A stretch of 64,000 nt of DNA from Lunularia cruciata (lineage: Eukaryota > Streptophyta > Marchantiopsida > Lunulariales > Lunulariaceae). A model generated the notes under the pieces. It was given only the letters and a program-made list of their open reading frames with translations. It did not search any database and had not been told where the DNA came from. The position numbers and the translations under genes were made by a program. Numbering within the stretch: the stretch's first letter is position 1; each line of letters opens with the position of its first letter. Where the stretch lies: the NCBI GenBank assembly GCA_948567375.1, contig OX419760.1, forward strand, positions 36,146,001 to 36,210,000, given 5' to 3'. Positions 32,389 to 44,854 of this stretch are shown here, one piece after another.

Positions 32389-34643
32389 TGTCTGCATTGA
32401 GAGAACAACAGGAAGAGAGAGCTCAAAGACAAGCACTTCAGCGTGAAGAAGACAAACGTCTGAACATTGCCATCCATCGTTGACAAAACTGAGCGAGAGG
32501 CATTGGAGTTTCAACTCCTTCACGAAGTGCAAGAAGCCTTGCGAGAACTTGACCACAAGAAATGCAAAGGCGGTTGGCAAGGCTACTTCGCATCTCCCTC
32601 TTCTTCCAAGAAGAAGAAAGAATCGAGTGGGCAAACATATGCATTGCGGCCCAATACACCAACTTCCCCTAGAGCTGTAAAGGAAGTTGTTTCCTTGAAG
32701 ACCTTTGTTCGAGAAAAGATAGCACAAACACTTACTGAAGACGAGTGTCAATATCTTCTATGAACGATTCCTTGGTTGTCTCAAAGGAATTTTGAAGAAC
32801 CCATTGAAGGTGTTGATCCTGAATCTTCCACTGGGTTGAAGTTAACACCCTCATAGCAAAAATTGTTGAAGAAGACCCTACCTTGAATTTGACGAATTGG
32901 AATCCCTGGGCTGACAACACGGCGTCAATTCTAGCCAATCCTTCCATTCCGTCAAGTTCCACATTACCTCAGCCGATCCCAGTGCATCGAATGATGACTT
33001 TGCTCCCTATCACCCGACACGCCTATCAGAAGTATAAGGGGATAGAACAAGATGAAGACCCCGATGAATTCATTGAAGAATTCGAAGTCATCTCCTTTGC
33101 TAACAAGGAGCATGACTCGGCAGATCGACTGAGAATTTTCCCAAGTTTGCTTTGCAAGAAAGCTCGGAGCTGGTACACCCATGTGACTCAAAAGGGGTTT
33201 GTACCATCGGACTGGGTAGACTTGAGAAACAACTTCTTGGAACGATTCCGGGAGGTTGACTACAATACGAGTGTCTTTGCGGCACTCAACGATTTGGACC
33301 GGGGCAAGAAGGAGAAGTTGAGAGACTACTTTGAGCGGTTCATGGCACTATTGAACCGAGTTCCCAAGCAATCGGGGGTGGTGGGATACTTTGATGCCCA
33401 AGCCATTACTTGGTTCCTTGGGGGCCTTTCACCAGAGATACAAATTTTTGCCAGGGAGAGGAACGTAACTTCCTTGGACAAAGTACTCAAACATGTCACT
33501 CGTTATGAAGCAGCCCACTCTCACTCTGCCGGTAACCAGAGAAATTGGGAGAAGAAGGGCAAGAAGCCTAGAAGGAGAGCTTTGCGCAGCACCTTCCCTT
33601 CTTTGGACAAATCCTCTACGTCTTCGAGCTCTTCTTTGGAATCCGAAGAAGAATCAAAGCCAAGACGAGTCAGAAGACGTGGAGGCAAGAAACCAGTGAC
33701 TCCTCCAGCCAAGAGTGTACATAAGGCGGATACAAAGATGGATGCCCTCATCAAGGAGTTTTTGGATTTCAAGATCCAGATGATTGGGGCTAAGGACCGA
33801 AGAAAGGCCCCAGCATTTGGATGATCTAATGTGTGGTGCACCGCATGTGGCAAATCCGGCCATGCCAACATAGAATGCAATACTCGTAATGCATTCCCGG
33901 TGCAGCAAATTAATTGGGTTCCGGGATGGAACCAAGATGAGGACGAAGAGGCGGTGTACCAAACTCAGGAGGTACAGCCTCAACCGAGCACATTGTATCA
34001 AGGTCCAAGGTTTGGACCCAGGGAGTATAACCCCAATGCTCCTCCACAAAGACCACCGATGAGCAACCAAAATTGCCCTCAGAATGTTGCGCTCGGAGCC
34101 TGTTATAATTGTGGCTCGATGGGACATTGGTCTCCAAATTGTCCCGAGCCAAGAAGGCAAATTGGGTACGTTCCCCTATGCGGAAATTGTAAAGGATTGG
34201 GGCATACGGGCAACCAATGCCCTCACCCACCAAACCCGAAGCCGCCTGTAAAATATGTACTGACTCCCGCTGAGCGTGCAACACTTCAGCCGAAGGGGGA
34301 TATGAATGTAAATTGCATTACTCTTGAGGAAGAAAGACCTCAAGAAGGGAGTCCGGCCTCAAAAGGAGAATGGTCAGACCTTGAAGTTTTGAAAGTTGAT
34401 ACACGCTCCAGCAAGAAGAAGCATGATCCCAAAGAACTGAGTACGACCTCGTCGTCTTCCCGAAAGGCAAAGAGACTGTGCCCAAAAGCCATTCTTTCGG
34501 CCAAGGAGGAAAAGATCCTCGCAAAAGCTAAAGCCTTGCAAAAAGAATTAAAGGAGGCATTACTCAGGACTCGGGAACTGAGTTTGGAAGAAGAGACGAA
34601 GACAAAGTCTCCAATTTTTTGGCGGACATCCAATCCGAAGTAA
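32389..34643 (+). pseudogene. Family 1 gag with three zinc knuckles
   Basis: An N-terminal segment (open 32467-32763) is in a different frame from the rest; a stop at 32761 and a shift before 32883 separate them. The capsid domain spans 32883-33824 (D-E-D-P-D-E-F-I, S-W-Y-T-H-V, W-F-L-G-G-L-S-P). A single TGA (33822-33824) precedes the nucleocapsid part in the same frame. That part has three CX2CX4HX4C knuckles: C-T-A-C-G-K-S-G-H near 33837, C-Y-N-C-G-S-M-G-H near 34108, C-G-N-C-K-G-L-G-H near 34180. The frame ends in TAA at 34641. Pol lies in the -1 frame and overlaps the gag end, where a run of six T (34615-34620) occurs. Confidence 0.9.
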
Positions 34644-37600
34644 AGGGTCTGATCCAAGCTGAGGTGGGCCAACCCGAGGAAGCTCGGGTTAAGGCCATCA
34701 GCAAGCCCGTCACCATTTTGAAGCGTCCCGAAGTCAAGAGGGAACATGGAGGGTCCTTGGACCCAAAGCCAAAGACAAAGACGGTCAAATTGGGAGGAGT
34801 TCCCCAATATGATATTGTAGCCGATCTGGCCACCACAAATGCCAATGTTACATTTAAGCAATTGTGGGAAGATAACAAGCTGTACAAGAGACAGCTTAAT
34901 TTGGCCCTCAAGAAGGTGAGGTCGATGTCAAAGAAGGACCTGCTTGCTATTTATCGTATTGAACAAGAAGATTTGGGATCTCCCGAGGTAGATGCGGAGA
35001 TTGCAGGGTGCATGATCACATCGATACCCATTGACTCTAGGTCCGGTGTGAATGTCATGACCGAAGATACGGCGAATCGACTCGGGTATCATACGTTTGA
35101 ACCAACACCCCGAGTTTTGAAGTTTGCAGACCAAACCAGGAGATGGCCCTTGGGCATGCTGTTGAACATTACCACGATCATTGGAGGGGTACCCTTCAAG
35201 TTGAATTACATTGTGTTGCGGCCAGTGACAAAAACTAGTTACCCTCTGTTGATCGGCAGACCCTGGTTGTATAGTGCCCAAGTTGTAGTGGATTGGCATC
35301 AGCAGAAGTTAAGATTCAAGGACATTTCGTCCGAAGATCAGAAGCTGGTGACTGTGAGTTGGACAAAGGTTCCCCATCTTGGGGAAACAAGTTCGTCAGA
35401 AGAGGAGGACAAATCCGAAGACGAAGTCCAAGTTAATTACTTGGAATGCTACAAGGTAGAGGTTGACGACGAAGATCCATATGACCTCACCTTGGGTGAA
35501 CCTGACTTGGAGGAAGGGGGTTTGATGGCCACTCGCCTCAGGTTAAGCCAAGTAAGCCACGTTGAAGGAGTCATCAACCCCAATGACTGTCAAGAGGTGT
35601 TACTAACTGAAGGAAAAATTTTAAAGATCTCAAAGACAGTTACTTTGGAGGAGTGGGCAGGATACACTACCCTGTTTATAGAGTTCCAAGATGTATTTGC
35701 CTGGTCAATTGATCAAATGCCGGGTATTCCACAAGAATTTGGAGAACACCGGATTGATTTGGTTGAAGGTGCAGTTCCGGTTTGGCAGCGACAATACCGC
35801 CTGAACCCGAAGTATTCGCTTTTGGTGAAAGATGAAATCGACAAGTACTTAGGAGCCGGAATCATCTTCCCTGTCTTAAGCAATGAATGGGTCTCCTCCA
35901 TTGTCATTGTCCCGAAGAAGAAAACAAGGAAGATCCGAGTGTGCCAAGACTTCCAAAAATTGAACGCAGTTACAAGGAAAGATCATCAACCCTTGCCTTT
36001 TACCGATACATTTTTAGATCAAGTAGCTGGGCATCCTTGTTATAGTTTTCTCAATGGATTTTTAGGGTACAATCAAGTATCCATTCGAGAAGAAGACAAG
36101 GATAAAACTACATTCACGACTGACTGGGGCACTTTTTCTTACAATCAAATGCCCTTTGGGTTGTGTAATGCTCTTGCTACTTTCCAGCGGATGATGAATT
36201 CAATCTTCAAGGATTTCCTATGCAAATTTGTGGAAGTTTTTATTGATGACTTTTGTGTGTTTGGGCAAAGAGATGTACATTTAGATTACCTTTGCCAAAC
36301 GTTTGAAAGGTGTCATTTTTCCGGCTTGTCATTACACCCGGAGAAATGCTTCTTCGCAATGAAGGAGGGAATTCTTCTGGGGCATCAGGTGTCAAGCCAA
36401 GGTATTGAAGTCGATGTTGAGAAGGCTAAGATAATTGCAGCTTTGGAATCCCCGAAGAACATCCGGGAGCTGAGAGCCTTCTTGGGACATGTCGGATATT
36501 ACAAACGCTTTGTGTCAAACTATGCAGTGCTTGCTGCACCACTTACAAAGCTTCTGAAGAAATCCGAAGACTATATGTGGGAAGCACATCAAGAAGAAGC
36601 TTTCCAGGTGTTGAAGAAGAAACTGGTTGAAGTACCAGTCATGAGGGCCCCGAATTGGGACGTCCCTTTTCATGTGTATGTAGACACTTTGTCCATGGCC
36701 ATCGGGGTTGTCTTAAGTCAGAAGGACGAGAAGAGGAAGGACTACCCGGTGTATTATGCCAGCCAACAACTTTCAGTTTCTGAAAAGAGCTATTCGACGA
36801 TTGAAAGAGAAGCACTCGGAATGGTGTATGCCTGCAAGAAATTTTGTCATTATTTGTTGGGGTATGAGTTTGTCTTCTATGTTGACCATTATGCATTGCA
36901 ACATCTGGTCAAGAAGGCAGATTTATCGGGACAAATTGCAAGATGAATCTTGTTATTACAAGAGTTCATGTATACTGTACAAGTGAGGAAGGGAGCTTCG
37001 CATTCGAATGCGGACTTCCTGTCCAAGTTAGAAACTCAAGACCAAGAGTGGGAAATTGACGATCGGTTCCCTGACGAAGAGTTGTATCACTTATCAGCAA
37101 TGAGAAGTACGAGGTATGCAGAAGAATATAATTATCTAAATACTCTCCCTTGTCCTAAGGGGATGGACCCAGAACAGCGGGCAGTCTTTCTCAGGAAAAT
37201 GGGGCCGTACCAGCTTAAACACAACATTTTATTTAAGATGGGCGAAGACGAAGTACTTCGGCGATGCTTGGAGTCATACGAAGTAGGAGGAGTAATTGAA
37301 TCTTTACACTCCAAGGCATCGGGAGGACACTATGCTCTGAAGAATACTGTAAAGAAAATTCTTTCAGCAGGGTATTGGTGGCCTACAATGTACAAAGATG
37401 TACATGCTCATATCCGAAGCTGTGATGTGTGTCAGAGAACGGGGAAGCCGACGGCTACTTCTCAATGGCCTTTGAGACCAATTTTGCCTTTGGCCCCATT
37501 TGAGAAATGGGGGATTGATTTTGTGGGTCCCATTCAACCAATGACCCGAGTCACAAGAAAGTGCTACATTTGGTTTGCACTGACTATGCTACCAAGATGG

Positions 37601-38418
37601 TTGAAGCGGAAGCAACTCGCAGAGATGATGCTGAAAGTGTGGCAGAATTTTTCCTTCAAAACATCATCTCCCAATATGGGTGTCCTTTGGAATTGGTCAG
37701 TGACCGAGGAACACATTTTTTGAACTCTGTAATGGAGGCGTTAACCAAGTATTTTCAGATTAAACATCGAAAGATGACTCCTTATAACCCAAAAGCAAAT
37801 GGCTTAACAGAAAAAGTGAATGGGTTACTGTGTAAAATTTTGAATAAGGTGATTGTCAATTATGCCTATGACTGGGATACAAAATTACCAGCCGCATTGT
37901 GGGCATATCAAACGATAGAGAAGATTACAACCAAACAAACTCCATACTTCTTGACATATGGCTTGCATCCCATACTGCCAGTTGAATTTGAAGTTCCAAC
38001 ATATCGTGTTCTGTGCAAAGAACGGATGTTGGAAGAGGAAAGTCAGGATCTTTGGATTCATCAACTAATGTGGTTAGAAGAGAAAAGAGATGATGCAATG
38101 CAAACCACAAAATAAGTACAAGCACAGGGGAAAGTCAGGCACAATCAGAGAATCAAGCCTATGATTGTACGAGAAGGGGATTTGGTTTTGTTATATGACA
38201 ATTGCCAAATATTTTTTCCAGGCAAGTTGCATTTGAGATGGATGGGTCCCTATCTAGTTCTTCATCTTTACAAAAATGGATCCATGCAACTCGTTGATTT
38301 GGAAGGTAATCCTTTTGCCACTCGAGAAAACGGGTGGAGAGTTCGGAGATATTGGACCATAGACTTGGAAGTTTCTAAGACACCCGAGGTCTATGTTCGC
38401 AGGGACACTCACATTTGA
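34619..38418 (+). pseudogene. Family 1 pol: protease, RT, RNase H, integrase
   Basis: A long open run of 775 codons (34619-36946) holds the protease (35033-35041 reads D-S-R instead of D-S-G), RT (about 35750-36450; V-F-I-D-D-F at about 36238-36252) and RNase H (about 36640-36930). TGA at 36944 replaces an expected tryptophan codon. The integrase zinc region follows (ending C-D-V-C-Q near 37430) with core residues G-I-D-F near 37515. One base is missing near 37566, changing frame. The remaining core is at 37561-38115 (S-D-R-G-T, N-G-L-T-E), then TAA at 38113. The C-terminal module with R-W-M-G-P-Y is at 38161-38418. No chromodomain is present. Confidence 0.93.
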
Positions 38419-38427
38419 GGGAGGGGG
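38417..38427 (+). promoter_or_regulatory. Polypurine tract
   Basis: GAGGGAGGGGG ends two bases before the 3' LTR (TGTGG at 38430), the expected plus-strand primer position. The old copy has GAGGGAGGCGG at the same place. Confidence 0.85.
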
Positions 38428-38429
38428 TA

Positions 38430-41400
38430 TGTGGTGCCCACATTTTTTGTTTTTTTCAAAATAAAGGAGAAGAAGTGTATAGAGAAGTCGGATTGCGCCT
38501 GTATGGCCAAAGAAGGCGAAGAAAATTGTCTTTGGGATGAAACCCGAAGTAAAGTGACTTCGGGTCATAAGGCGAAGTACTCAGAAATGCCCTGTCAGCA
38601 TACAATACAAAGTAAATTGTCTTTGGATCGAGGGGAGCTCAACCCAAGGCAAAGACAGTCTAACAACCTTTCGTCGGGGCAAGAAATTCAAGAAGGGGCC
38701 GTTTCAAAACTGGTGGCTCATACGCGTGAAGGTTGATTGACAATGACAGGTGCATGCCAGAGGTGTGATTTCTCGGTAGAAACTCAAAGTGACGGAAGAT
38801 GAAGAAGTGCAACTCTATAAAAATTGAAACTGCAATGACAAAATGTCAAGCAACTTTCCTTCGCCGTTGAGGAGTCATCTTGCAAGTGATCGGGGGAAGG
38901 GAAATAAAGTTGGACTCGGATTAGTGCACAAGGGAGAAGTCGCGAGAGAGAAATCAAGAGACAGTAAGAAAGCAGAAGAGATGGGAGGAGGGAAGAAAAA
39001 ACTCCAAATTTGTAGTGAGAAATCATGCAATTTGGAGATTAGATGTAGTAGCGAGGATTGAAGTCTTGAGCCGACTTTGGATCACCTTTCTAGCATGGAA
39101 CTGGAATGTAAGTTTTCCAAGATTCATGATAGAAATCATTGAGAGTAAGTGTCTTGATGGTCCAGAGGAAGAAGGGAAGAGAGGAAATCCGGCTCGCTGG
39201 ACAGAGTCGGATTGGAGACTCGTACTTGGGAAGGAGGCGGGTTTGGAGCAGGGAGCCACATTCTTGGGGAAAGGAGAGATAGCCCAAGAAACGTAGGAGC
39301 TGAGAGATGCCTTCTCGTCGAAGAGAACAAAGAATGGGTACAAGGTAGAAAGTTACAAAGATCCTATCAAGAGAGGAATTGTGAGTGCTTTGATGGCAAT
39401 CCTGAAGCCGGAGAGAACAACTTATGTGATGAAACACCAAGCGGTGTTCTTTCACAAATTGTTTGCAAGAGAATCAATTAATTGGGCAAGGTGTTTTCAT
39501 GGGAGAACGAGGCAGATGGTGTGGAATCTGCGGGATAAGTCGCCTCCACACTACATCGTGCTATTTGCAGCACATTTCTTATCTCGGGTTGAATTTGCTC
39601 AATTTGGAGGAGTGCAATAGAATGGTGTCTCATTTCCATCTTGACTTGAGAAGAGAAGTCGACGCGGAGGAGCAGCAATACATTCTCCAAATCCGGAGCA
39701 CGGATGACTACTATGCAAAGATAGGGAAAAACGTGGAGGTCATGGTAAGTACCCCGATGAAGAAGAGAACTCGGCAAGCAAAAGCCAAAGAAAACAAGAA
39801 ACCTCAGAAGATGCAAAAAAATAACCAGAGGCGAGGAATGGTGGTGATTGAGTCAGAAGATGAAGACTCAGAAGGCGAGGCCGAGCTCAAGACGGAGGAC
39901 TCGGAACGTGAGGAGGAACCTGAGCTGACACTGTAGAGCGGAGATACTAGCAGTGACAGTGAAGACGGTGGAGAAATGACCTTGGCACCAGCGGCTGAAG
40001 AATACAAAGAAGAAGTGCAAGCCAAAGTAGAAGCCGAAGACAATGCGGCATTGGAAGACGAAGTACCGGTGCTCGAGGAGAAGAAGATCGTAGTACAGCG
40101 AGGAGTTTGCTCGAGACGTAAGGCAAAGTGTGAGACGGGGCCGAGTAAAGTGAAGGAAGAGGCAGAAGACAGCACGGGTAGTGAGGCATCAATCCCGATA
40201 CAAAGACTTCAGAGAAGAAGGCGCGTATCAGGAGAACACAAGGAGAAACAAGAAATTACTCCGTGGGAGGAAGAAGTTGTCAGTGAGGGAGTAGAGTACC
40301 TGCAAGAGGTAGTGTGCCTGCTGTTGGTGAAGTTGGAGCAGAAGAAGAAGGAGATGCAATCGACTTGTCCAGAAGTAAAGACTGTATTGCAGGTGGTAGC
40401 AAGATTAGAAGAGGAGAACTCGGAGTTGAAGAGGAGTATAACCCAAGGTGAGAAGGAGAGAGAAGTACTGCGAGCAGAAGCAGTAGAGAGAAGTCAGGTA
40501 ATCAAAGACCTGAAGAGAGAAGTGAGCTATCGAGAGGATCTTGCAAGGAAGAGTGACATCGCAAGGGAGAGATAGGTAGCGGAGCACAAAATCTTGAAGC
40601 AGTAGTTTGCTGATTCAAGAGTAGAGCTTATCCATGCTATGGCGAGGGTAGCATCAAAGGAACAAGAGCTCGATCGAGTGATGGAGAGTATGGAGGAGAA
40701 GAAGCAACTCTGACAAAGAGAGTTGTCTGTGCGGTATAGAGAAGAAGAGAGATTACAAGAGTTACTTCGTAATCAGGAAGAGAAAGTTGTACAGAAGGAG
40801 AAAGAGAAGGAAGCGGTGAAGGCCGAGTTTGAGGAAGAGTTGGCAATGTACAGAGAGGAATGGCTTGCAGATCGGGAATGAGAACGAAAGACAAGATTGG
40901 AGCCATTGAAGGAGATAGTCCTCAGAGTGAATGCACTGTTAAGTACAGAAGCCAGTATTTGAATTGAAGAAGCGCAACTGCACGAGTTGAAGTTGTTGGT
41001 GCAGGAGACGAGGCAAAGACAAGTGAAGGACACGGAGATGAATGCCTTGTTAATCAAACTAAGAACTTGTGTAGATAGAAAGGTGTTAGAAGTAGAGGAT
41101 AACATTTCAATTAGAAAGCTTCGGAAAGATGTTAAGGCAAAACCCAAAGTAGATAACATAGGAATCCAAATGTCTTTGGAGTTGCCCTCAGAGACATTAG
41201 AGAAGAGTGGGTCAAAAGATGAAGAGTTAGATAGATTACCCACTAGTGCAATTTCAGATCAGGAAAGAGAATTGCTAGATCTGGTCAAAGAAGTAGGAGA
41301 TGTGAAACTCAAGGAAAATGTAGTAGGAAGTAAGATTACTTTAGGTTTGGGTTTGAAAGCCAAGGAAGAAGTAGACATCAGATTGGATTAGTAACCGATT

Positions 41401-42185
41401 TGAGATTTGAAGGGGCAGATATGAAGAGGTGCATTGTCATTTCGGATCTGCAGGTTAGAACAGTTGTTGTAGAACGGTATAGTTGTTAGAACTGTCAATT
41501 TGTTTACTACTTAAGAGTAGCATTCGCAAAGAATTGTTGTTTAGTGCTCATTATTTCTGAGAATAGATAAAGCGAAGTGATGTGAAGCAATGCTTGTCGC
41601 TTGAGCTTGATTTCGAGTATCAATTTTGCAATTGTGTTTGTGAATGTTTGGAGAAATTCAAAGTGCAAGTCAGAGTGCTTGTTGGATGTTGGATTCCACA
41701 GCCTTGATCTTCATTTTGTGTGTTTGATCCTGAGTGAAGTGCAATCGAAGCAATGCCTTGACAGATCTGAGAGGAATTGTAGTGTTGGTAGTATTCTGCA
41801 TTTGGGAGTGCAGTACAAAGTTGATGTGAAGCAATTTCAATCAAGGAAGTTGTGCCTTCAGTGGAGGGGTGGAACGCAATTCTGAGGCAAAGTCATTTTG
41901 CAGTGAAGTGCCGTTTTTGGGAGAGCCTGAATCATCACAATCAAGATTGTTTGGAAAGATTTGATGGAGTTGTGATTAAGGAGTGTGAATTTGTGACAAG
42001 ACTACGAGTCAGTGCTTGTTACTCTCTACTGGGTGTGGTTTCTACCTAAGAGATTAAAGACGCAACCAAGAAGGACTACATGTTACTATTTGACTTCATA
42101 TTTGCACATTTCTGACTCGTATCTCTGCGGGAACAAACTTTACTTACTCGATTACCGCAAAAGTGATATTTGCCGGGTTGTCACA
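38430..42185 (+). repeat. Family 1 3' LTR
   Basis: 3756 bp from TGTGGTGCCC to GTTGTCACA, followed by the duplicated AGATG. TATAAAAA is at 38816-38823. A deletion of about 25 bp relative to the 5' LTR lies near 41115 in the coiled-coil region. Confidence 0.92.
38843..41391 (+). pseudogene. LTR-encoded coiled-coil protein, 3' LTR copy
   Basis: Counterpart of 28932-31505. It shares some lesions with the 5' LTR copy (the extra A near 39000, TAG after 39293, TAG at 40573), so these were present before insertion. It has private ones too (TAG at 39934, an extra base near 39578). Open pieces: 39015-39296, 39463-39936, 39976-40575, 40987-41391. Shared lesions imply the element was mobilised although its own LTR ORF was already broken. 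Confidence 0.8.
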
Positions 42186-42690
42186 AGATGAAGTCGGTAG
42201 ATTTGTTTATGAATGCATTAACACTAGGTTTGGATGCCCTTTGGAGTTGGTTTTTGATAGAGGAGTAGAGTTTACAAGAAGCATCACTACAACCATGCTA
42301 CGACATTTCTCTATCACACATAGAGAAACTACATCCTATAAGCCAAATTCTAATGGCTTAGCAGAGAGAACCAATCAAACCTTGTGCATGATAGTGGCCA
42401 AAGATGCCCAAAGAGGGGGCTAAACATCATTAGGACAAGAGGATTCATGCAGTTTTATGGGAATATAGGACAACCATGAAGACTTCCACTGGATATTCTC
42501 CATTTCAATTGGTATATGGTATTGAGTCTACCTTACCCATTCACTTTGATCTTCCTACCTCCCAAAGCATTCATAGGAGATCAAAGAAAGCACAAGGAGA
42601 TGATGTAGAGAAGTCAAAGAAGGATCAACTCATAGAATTGGAAGAGGCAAGAGCAATGTTAAACATAAGGATAAAAGATAGATAAGTTTT
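42186..42690 (+). pseudogene. Family 3 integrase, second part
   Basis: This resumes the interrupted core in the same reading frame once one AGATG copy is discounted. It has F-D-R-G-V-E-F-T (second catalytic Asp, near 42255) and S-N-G-L-A-E-R-T-N (catalytic Glu, near 42350-42375). Then, after TAA/TAG breaks near 42420, come S-P-F-Q-L-V-Y-G and a linker to 42685. The integrase C-terminus follows only after an AT-rich insertion (42690-43085). Confidence 0.9.
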
Positions 42691-43085
42691 GGATTTAAGA
42701 TAAAGAACTTTACTTTGAATACAAATCCAAGTATATATGTCCTATAACATGCTCATATATAAGAGTTTTCACTTCATAGCTCTCAATACTAATCTAAGTA
42801 TATATATAGTTTTTAACAATAGTTATCAATGATATGCTATTTTGTATGGAAGTGAAGAATGACTTAAAGTAGAGATATTTTAGGTATTATATATAGTGGA
42901 TAGCAAATCATACTTGGATGAACTTGGATGGACTTGGTGTCACATACAACATACATATGTCACATACATCATGTCAACATACATCATTGTCATCATCATA
43001 CACTATAAAAGCACAACTCATATAGAAGACTCACATAAATGCCAAATACCCACAATAATGAACCTATGATAAACTCAACAATTGA
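42690..43085. other. AT-rich insertion within family 3 integrase
   Basis: About 400 bp of AT-rich sequence with many TATA runs and a CATACAACATACATATGTCACATACATC-like simple-repeat patch (about 42950-42990) separates two parts of the integrase. No coding frame or clear terminal repeats are seen. It may be a small non-autonomous element. Confidence 0.45.
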
Positions 43086-43270
43086 TTCAAGAGAGTGCAA
43101 AAGAAGTTTTTGCCTAAGTACTTTGGACCTTTCATAGTGGAGAAGGTGTGGGCCAATTACACCCATGATCTCAAGGAGTTAGGAGGAAGACACTTTGATA
43201 GGATTAACCAATGATAAGTTGAAAATGTATCATAGAAGGTAGAGAGACCTTCACTTTGAGTCCAAAGTGA
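43086..43270 (+). pseudogene. Family 3 integrase C-terminal module
   Basis: One frame reads F-L-P-K-Y-F-G-P-F-I-V-E-K-V and then L-G-G-R-H-F-D-R-I-N, the GPY/F module and tail common at the end of gypsy integrases. Stops follow. The purine-rich CTGGGGGTAAA (about 43280-43290) next to the LTR is the likely polypurine tract. Confidence 0.8.
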
Positions 43271-43290
43271 AAAGTTAGTCTGGGGGTAAA

Positions 43291-43977
43291 TGTAACACCC
43301 ATTTGTGCATGTATGTAGTATTGTGATATTTAGTTTGGTATTACAAGTACTTGAGATATTATTTATATAGAGATAAAGGATGGTTCTACATTAGTCATGA
43401 ATAGCTAAAGTTAATCATAGCTAAGATACAAAGTACCTTACTTTAGAGGAAGTAGAAAAGGTGAGCACCACTATTTTGGATTCTAGTGTGTTGACTTGGT
43501 ATTATTCCTAGGTGTTTGGCTTTGAGGAAAGAGTTGGGAACTCTTGGGCTCGCAAGCCTTTTTGTTTTGGATTCTTCTCTAGTCCAAGGATAGCCCATGT
43601 GAAGGAATCCTTGACTTAGTTGTTGGGTCAAGATAAGATCACATACTTAGTGGAATATGCCTATATGGATGGATATTCCTTTATACTTTTTGACTTTTAC
43701 TTGACTTTTAGCCTAGTTACTTGAGTTACTATAGTAAATAGTAACTTTGATGCGTAAATATTTCACAAGTATATAAACTAGAGGTGAGGAGGAACTCATT
43801 ATCCTTTTATTTGCAACTATCTCTCTCATTGAGTTCTCTAGTGAGCAATGTCTTGAGTCTTGGAGTGTTAGTCTTGGAGAAGTATGATGGAGTTGAGGTT
43901 CCTTGCCTTCTTAGTCCATGGTACGCTACCATAATAGCCATCAGAGGTTCATCCTGAGTGAAAGACATGCCGGTTCA
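43291..43977 (+). repeat. Family 3 3' LTR
   Basis: 687 bp, TGTAACACCC to GCCGGTTCA. It is followed by T and then AGTCC, the target duplication. Confidence 0.88.
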
Positions 43978-44060
43978 TAGTCCAAAGTAGTAGAAGTAGA
44001 AGTGCAAGTGTCTTCACAGTTGTCATCTAAGACATTAGAGAAGAGTGGGTTGGGAGAAAA

Positions 44061-44854
44061 TTGAAAACCCAAGTTTCTCCAAATCACAAATTCACAAGAA
44101 TAGCTTCACAACTCAACCTTCAAGTTTACTTTCTGAACCCAACTTGCAACAAATTGGTCCTACCTTCACCTCTTGAGCTCAAAATCACAACCACTGCTTG
44201 AAATTTGCTCCTTTTGTGCTCAAAAATTGGCCAGCACTTCCGCACACCCTCTGCCTTACTGCCAAATATCCATCAAGCAACAAGCTTTGTGCACCAAGGA
44301 AAAACTAAACTTCAATCAAACTACCAATGATCCATCAAGCTTGGAGATACCACCATCACTCAAAGTTCTTGCACCCAATTTCCCCTTGATTTCACTTCTC
44401 TGATGTAATCAGATTGTTTACAACTCTGAATCCACTCAACTCAAATCAGTACTTGATCTATTACTCTATAAACTGTCAACAATTGGGCATTGATTATAGT
44501 CAAGCCACATCTACTCTAGCTAAGAGAATCCAGGTGATGCTTGCCGGCCTCTGTCCACCATAGCTAGGAACTCGAAGGCTCAATATCAGAGAAGTGAGCT
44601 CTCTAGAGCTGCACTTCAAAAGTATACCCCCTGGACTCAAGCTAATTCTGAAACCGTAACGGTCCCGCTGATGGCACACTTGATGGTGCAAATGGTGCAA
44701 AGTGATGTTGGCCCCACCGTGAAATCAGTACCCTGAACACAAAATCTGACCGTAGGAAAGTAGTCTTTGAGAAACTGATGAAATAACTCTAACTACTATC
44801 ACTAAAACTCTAGTGTCCGAGCAATCTAGATGCGACACTACAAATGGCGTGACA
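44061..44854 (-). mobile_element. Family 2 LTR fragment, reversed
   Basis: Read right to left, it starts TGTCACGCCATTTGTAG at 44854 and matches about 800 bp of the LTRs at 6290-7027 and 52966-53750. The inner part of the LTR is missing: at about 44060 it is joined directly to a family 1B LTR fragment (GGGTTGGGAG then AAAATTGAAAAC). This is an illegitimate junction rather than an intact insertion end. Confidence 0.85.

Larger units (their letters stand above)
28519..42185 (+). mobile_element. Family 1 Ty3/gypsy element, full length (13.7 kb)
   Basis: LTRs are 28519-32299 and 38430-42185, with a perfect target duplication AGATG (28514-28518 and 42186-42190). The structure is: tRNA-Asp primer site, gag with three zinc knuckles, pol (protease, RT, RNase H, integrase with GPY module), purine tract, 3' LTR. 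It has all expected parts but several inactivating changes. The LTRs differ mostly by transitions, at roughly 6 per cent in the first 200 bp compared by eye. Gene order and primer type suit the plant Tat/Athila side of Ty3/gypsy (inference). Confidence 0.95.
24365..43978 (+). mobile_element. Family 3 Ty3/gypsy element, internally deleted, host of the 13.7-kb element
   Basis: LTRs are 24365-25052 and 43291-43977. The internal order is an extra CCHC ORF, gag, then RNase H and integrase; protease and RT are missing. The target site AGTCC is duplicated (24360-24364; 43979-43983, after one extra T). The integrase is interrupted at 28518 by the family 1 element; without that element the internal region is about 4.6 kb. 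The LTRs differ at several per cent of sites by eye, so the insertion is not recent. Confidence 0.9.
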
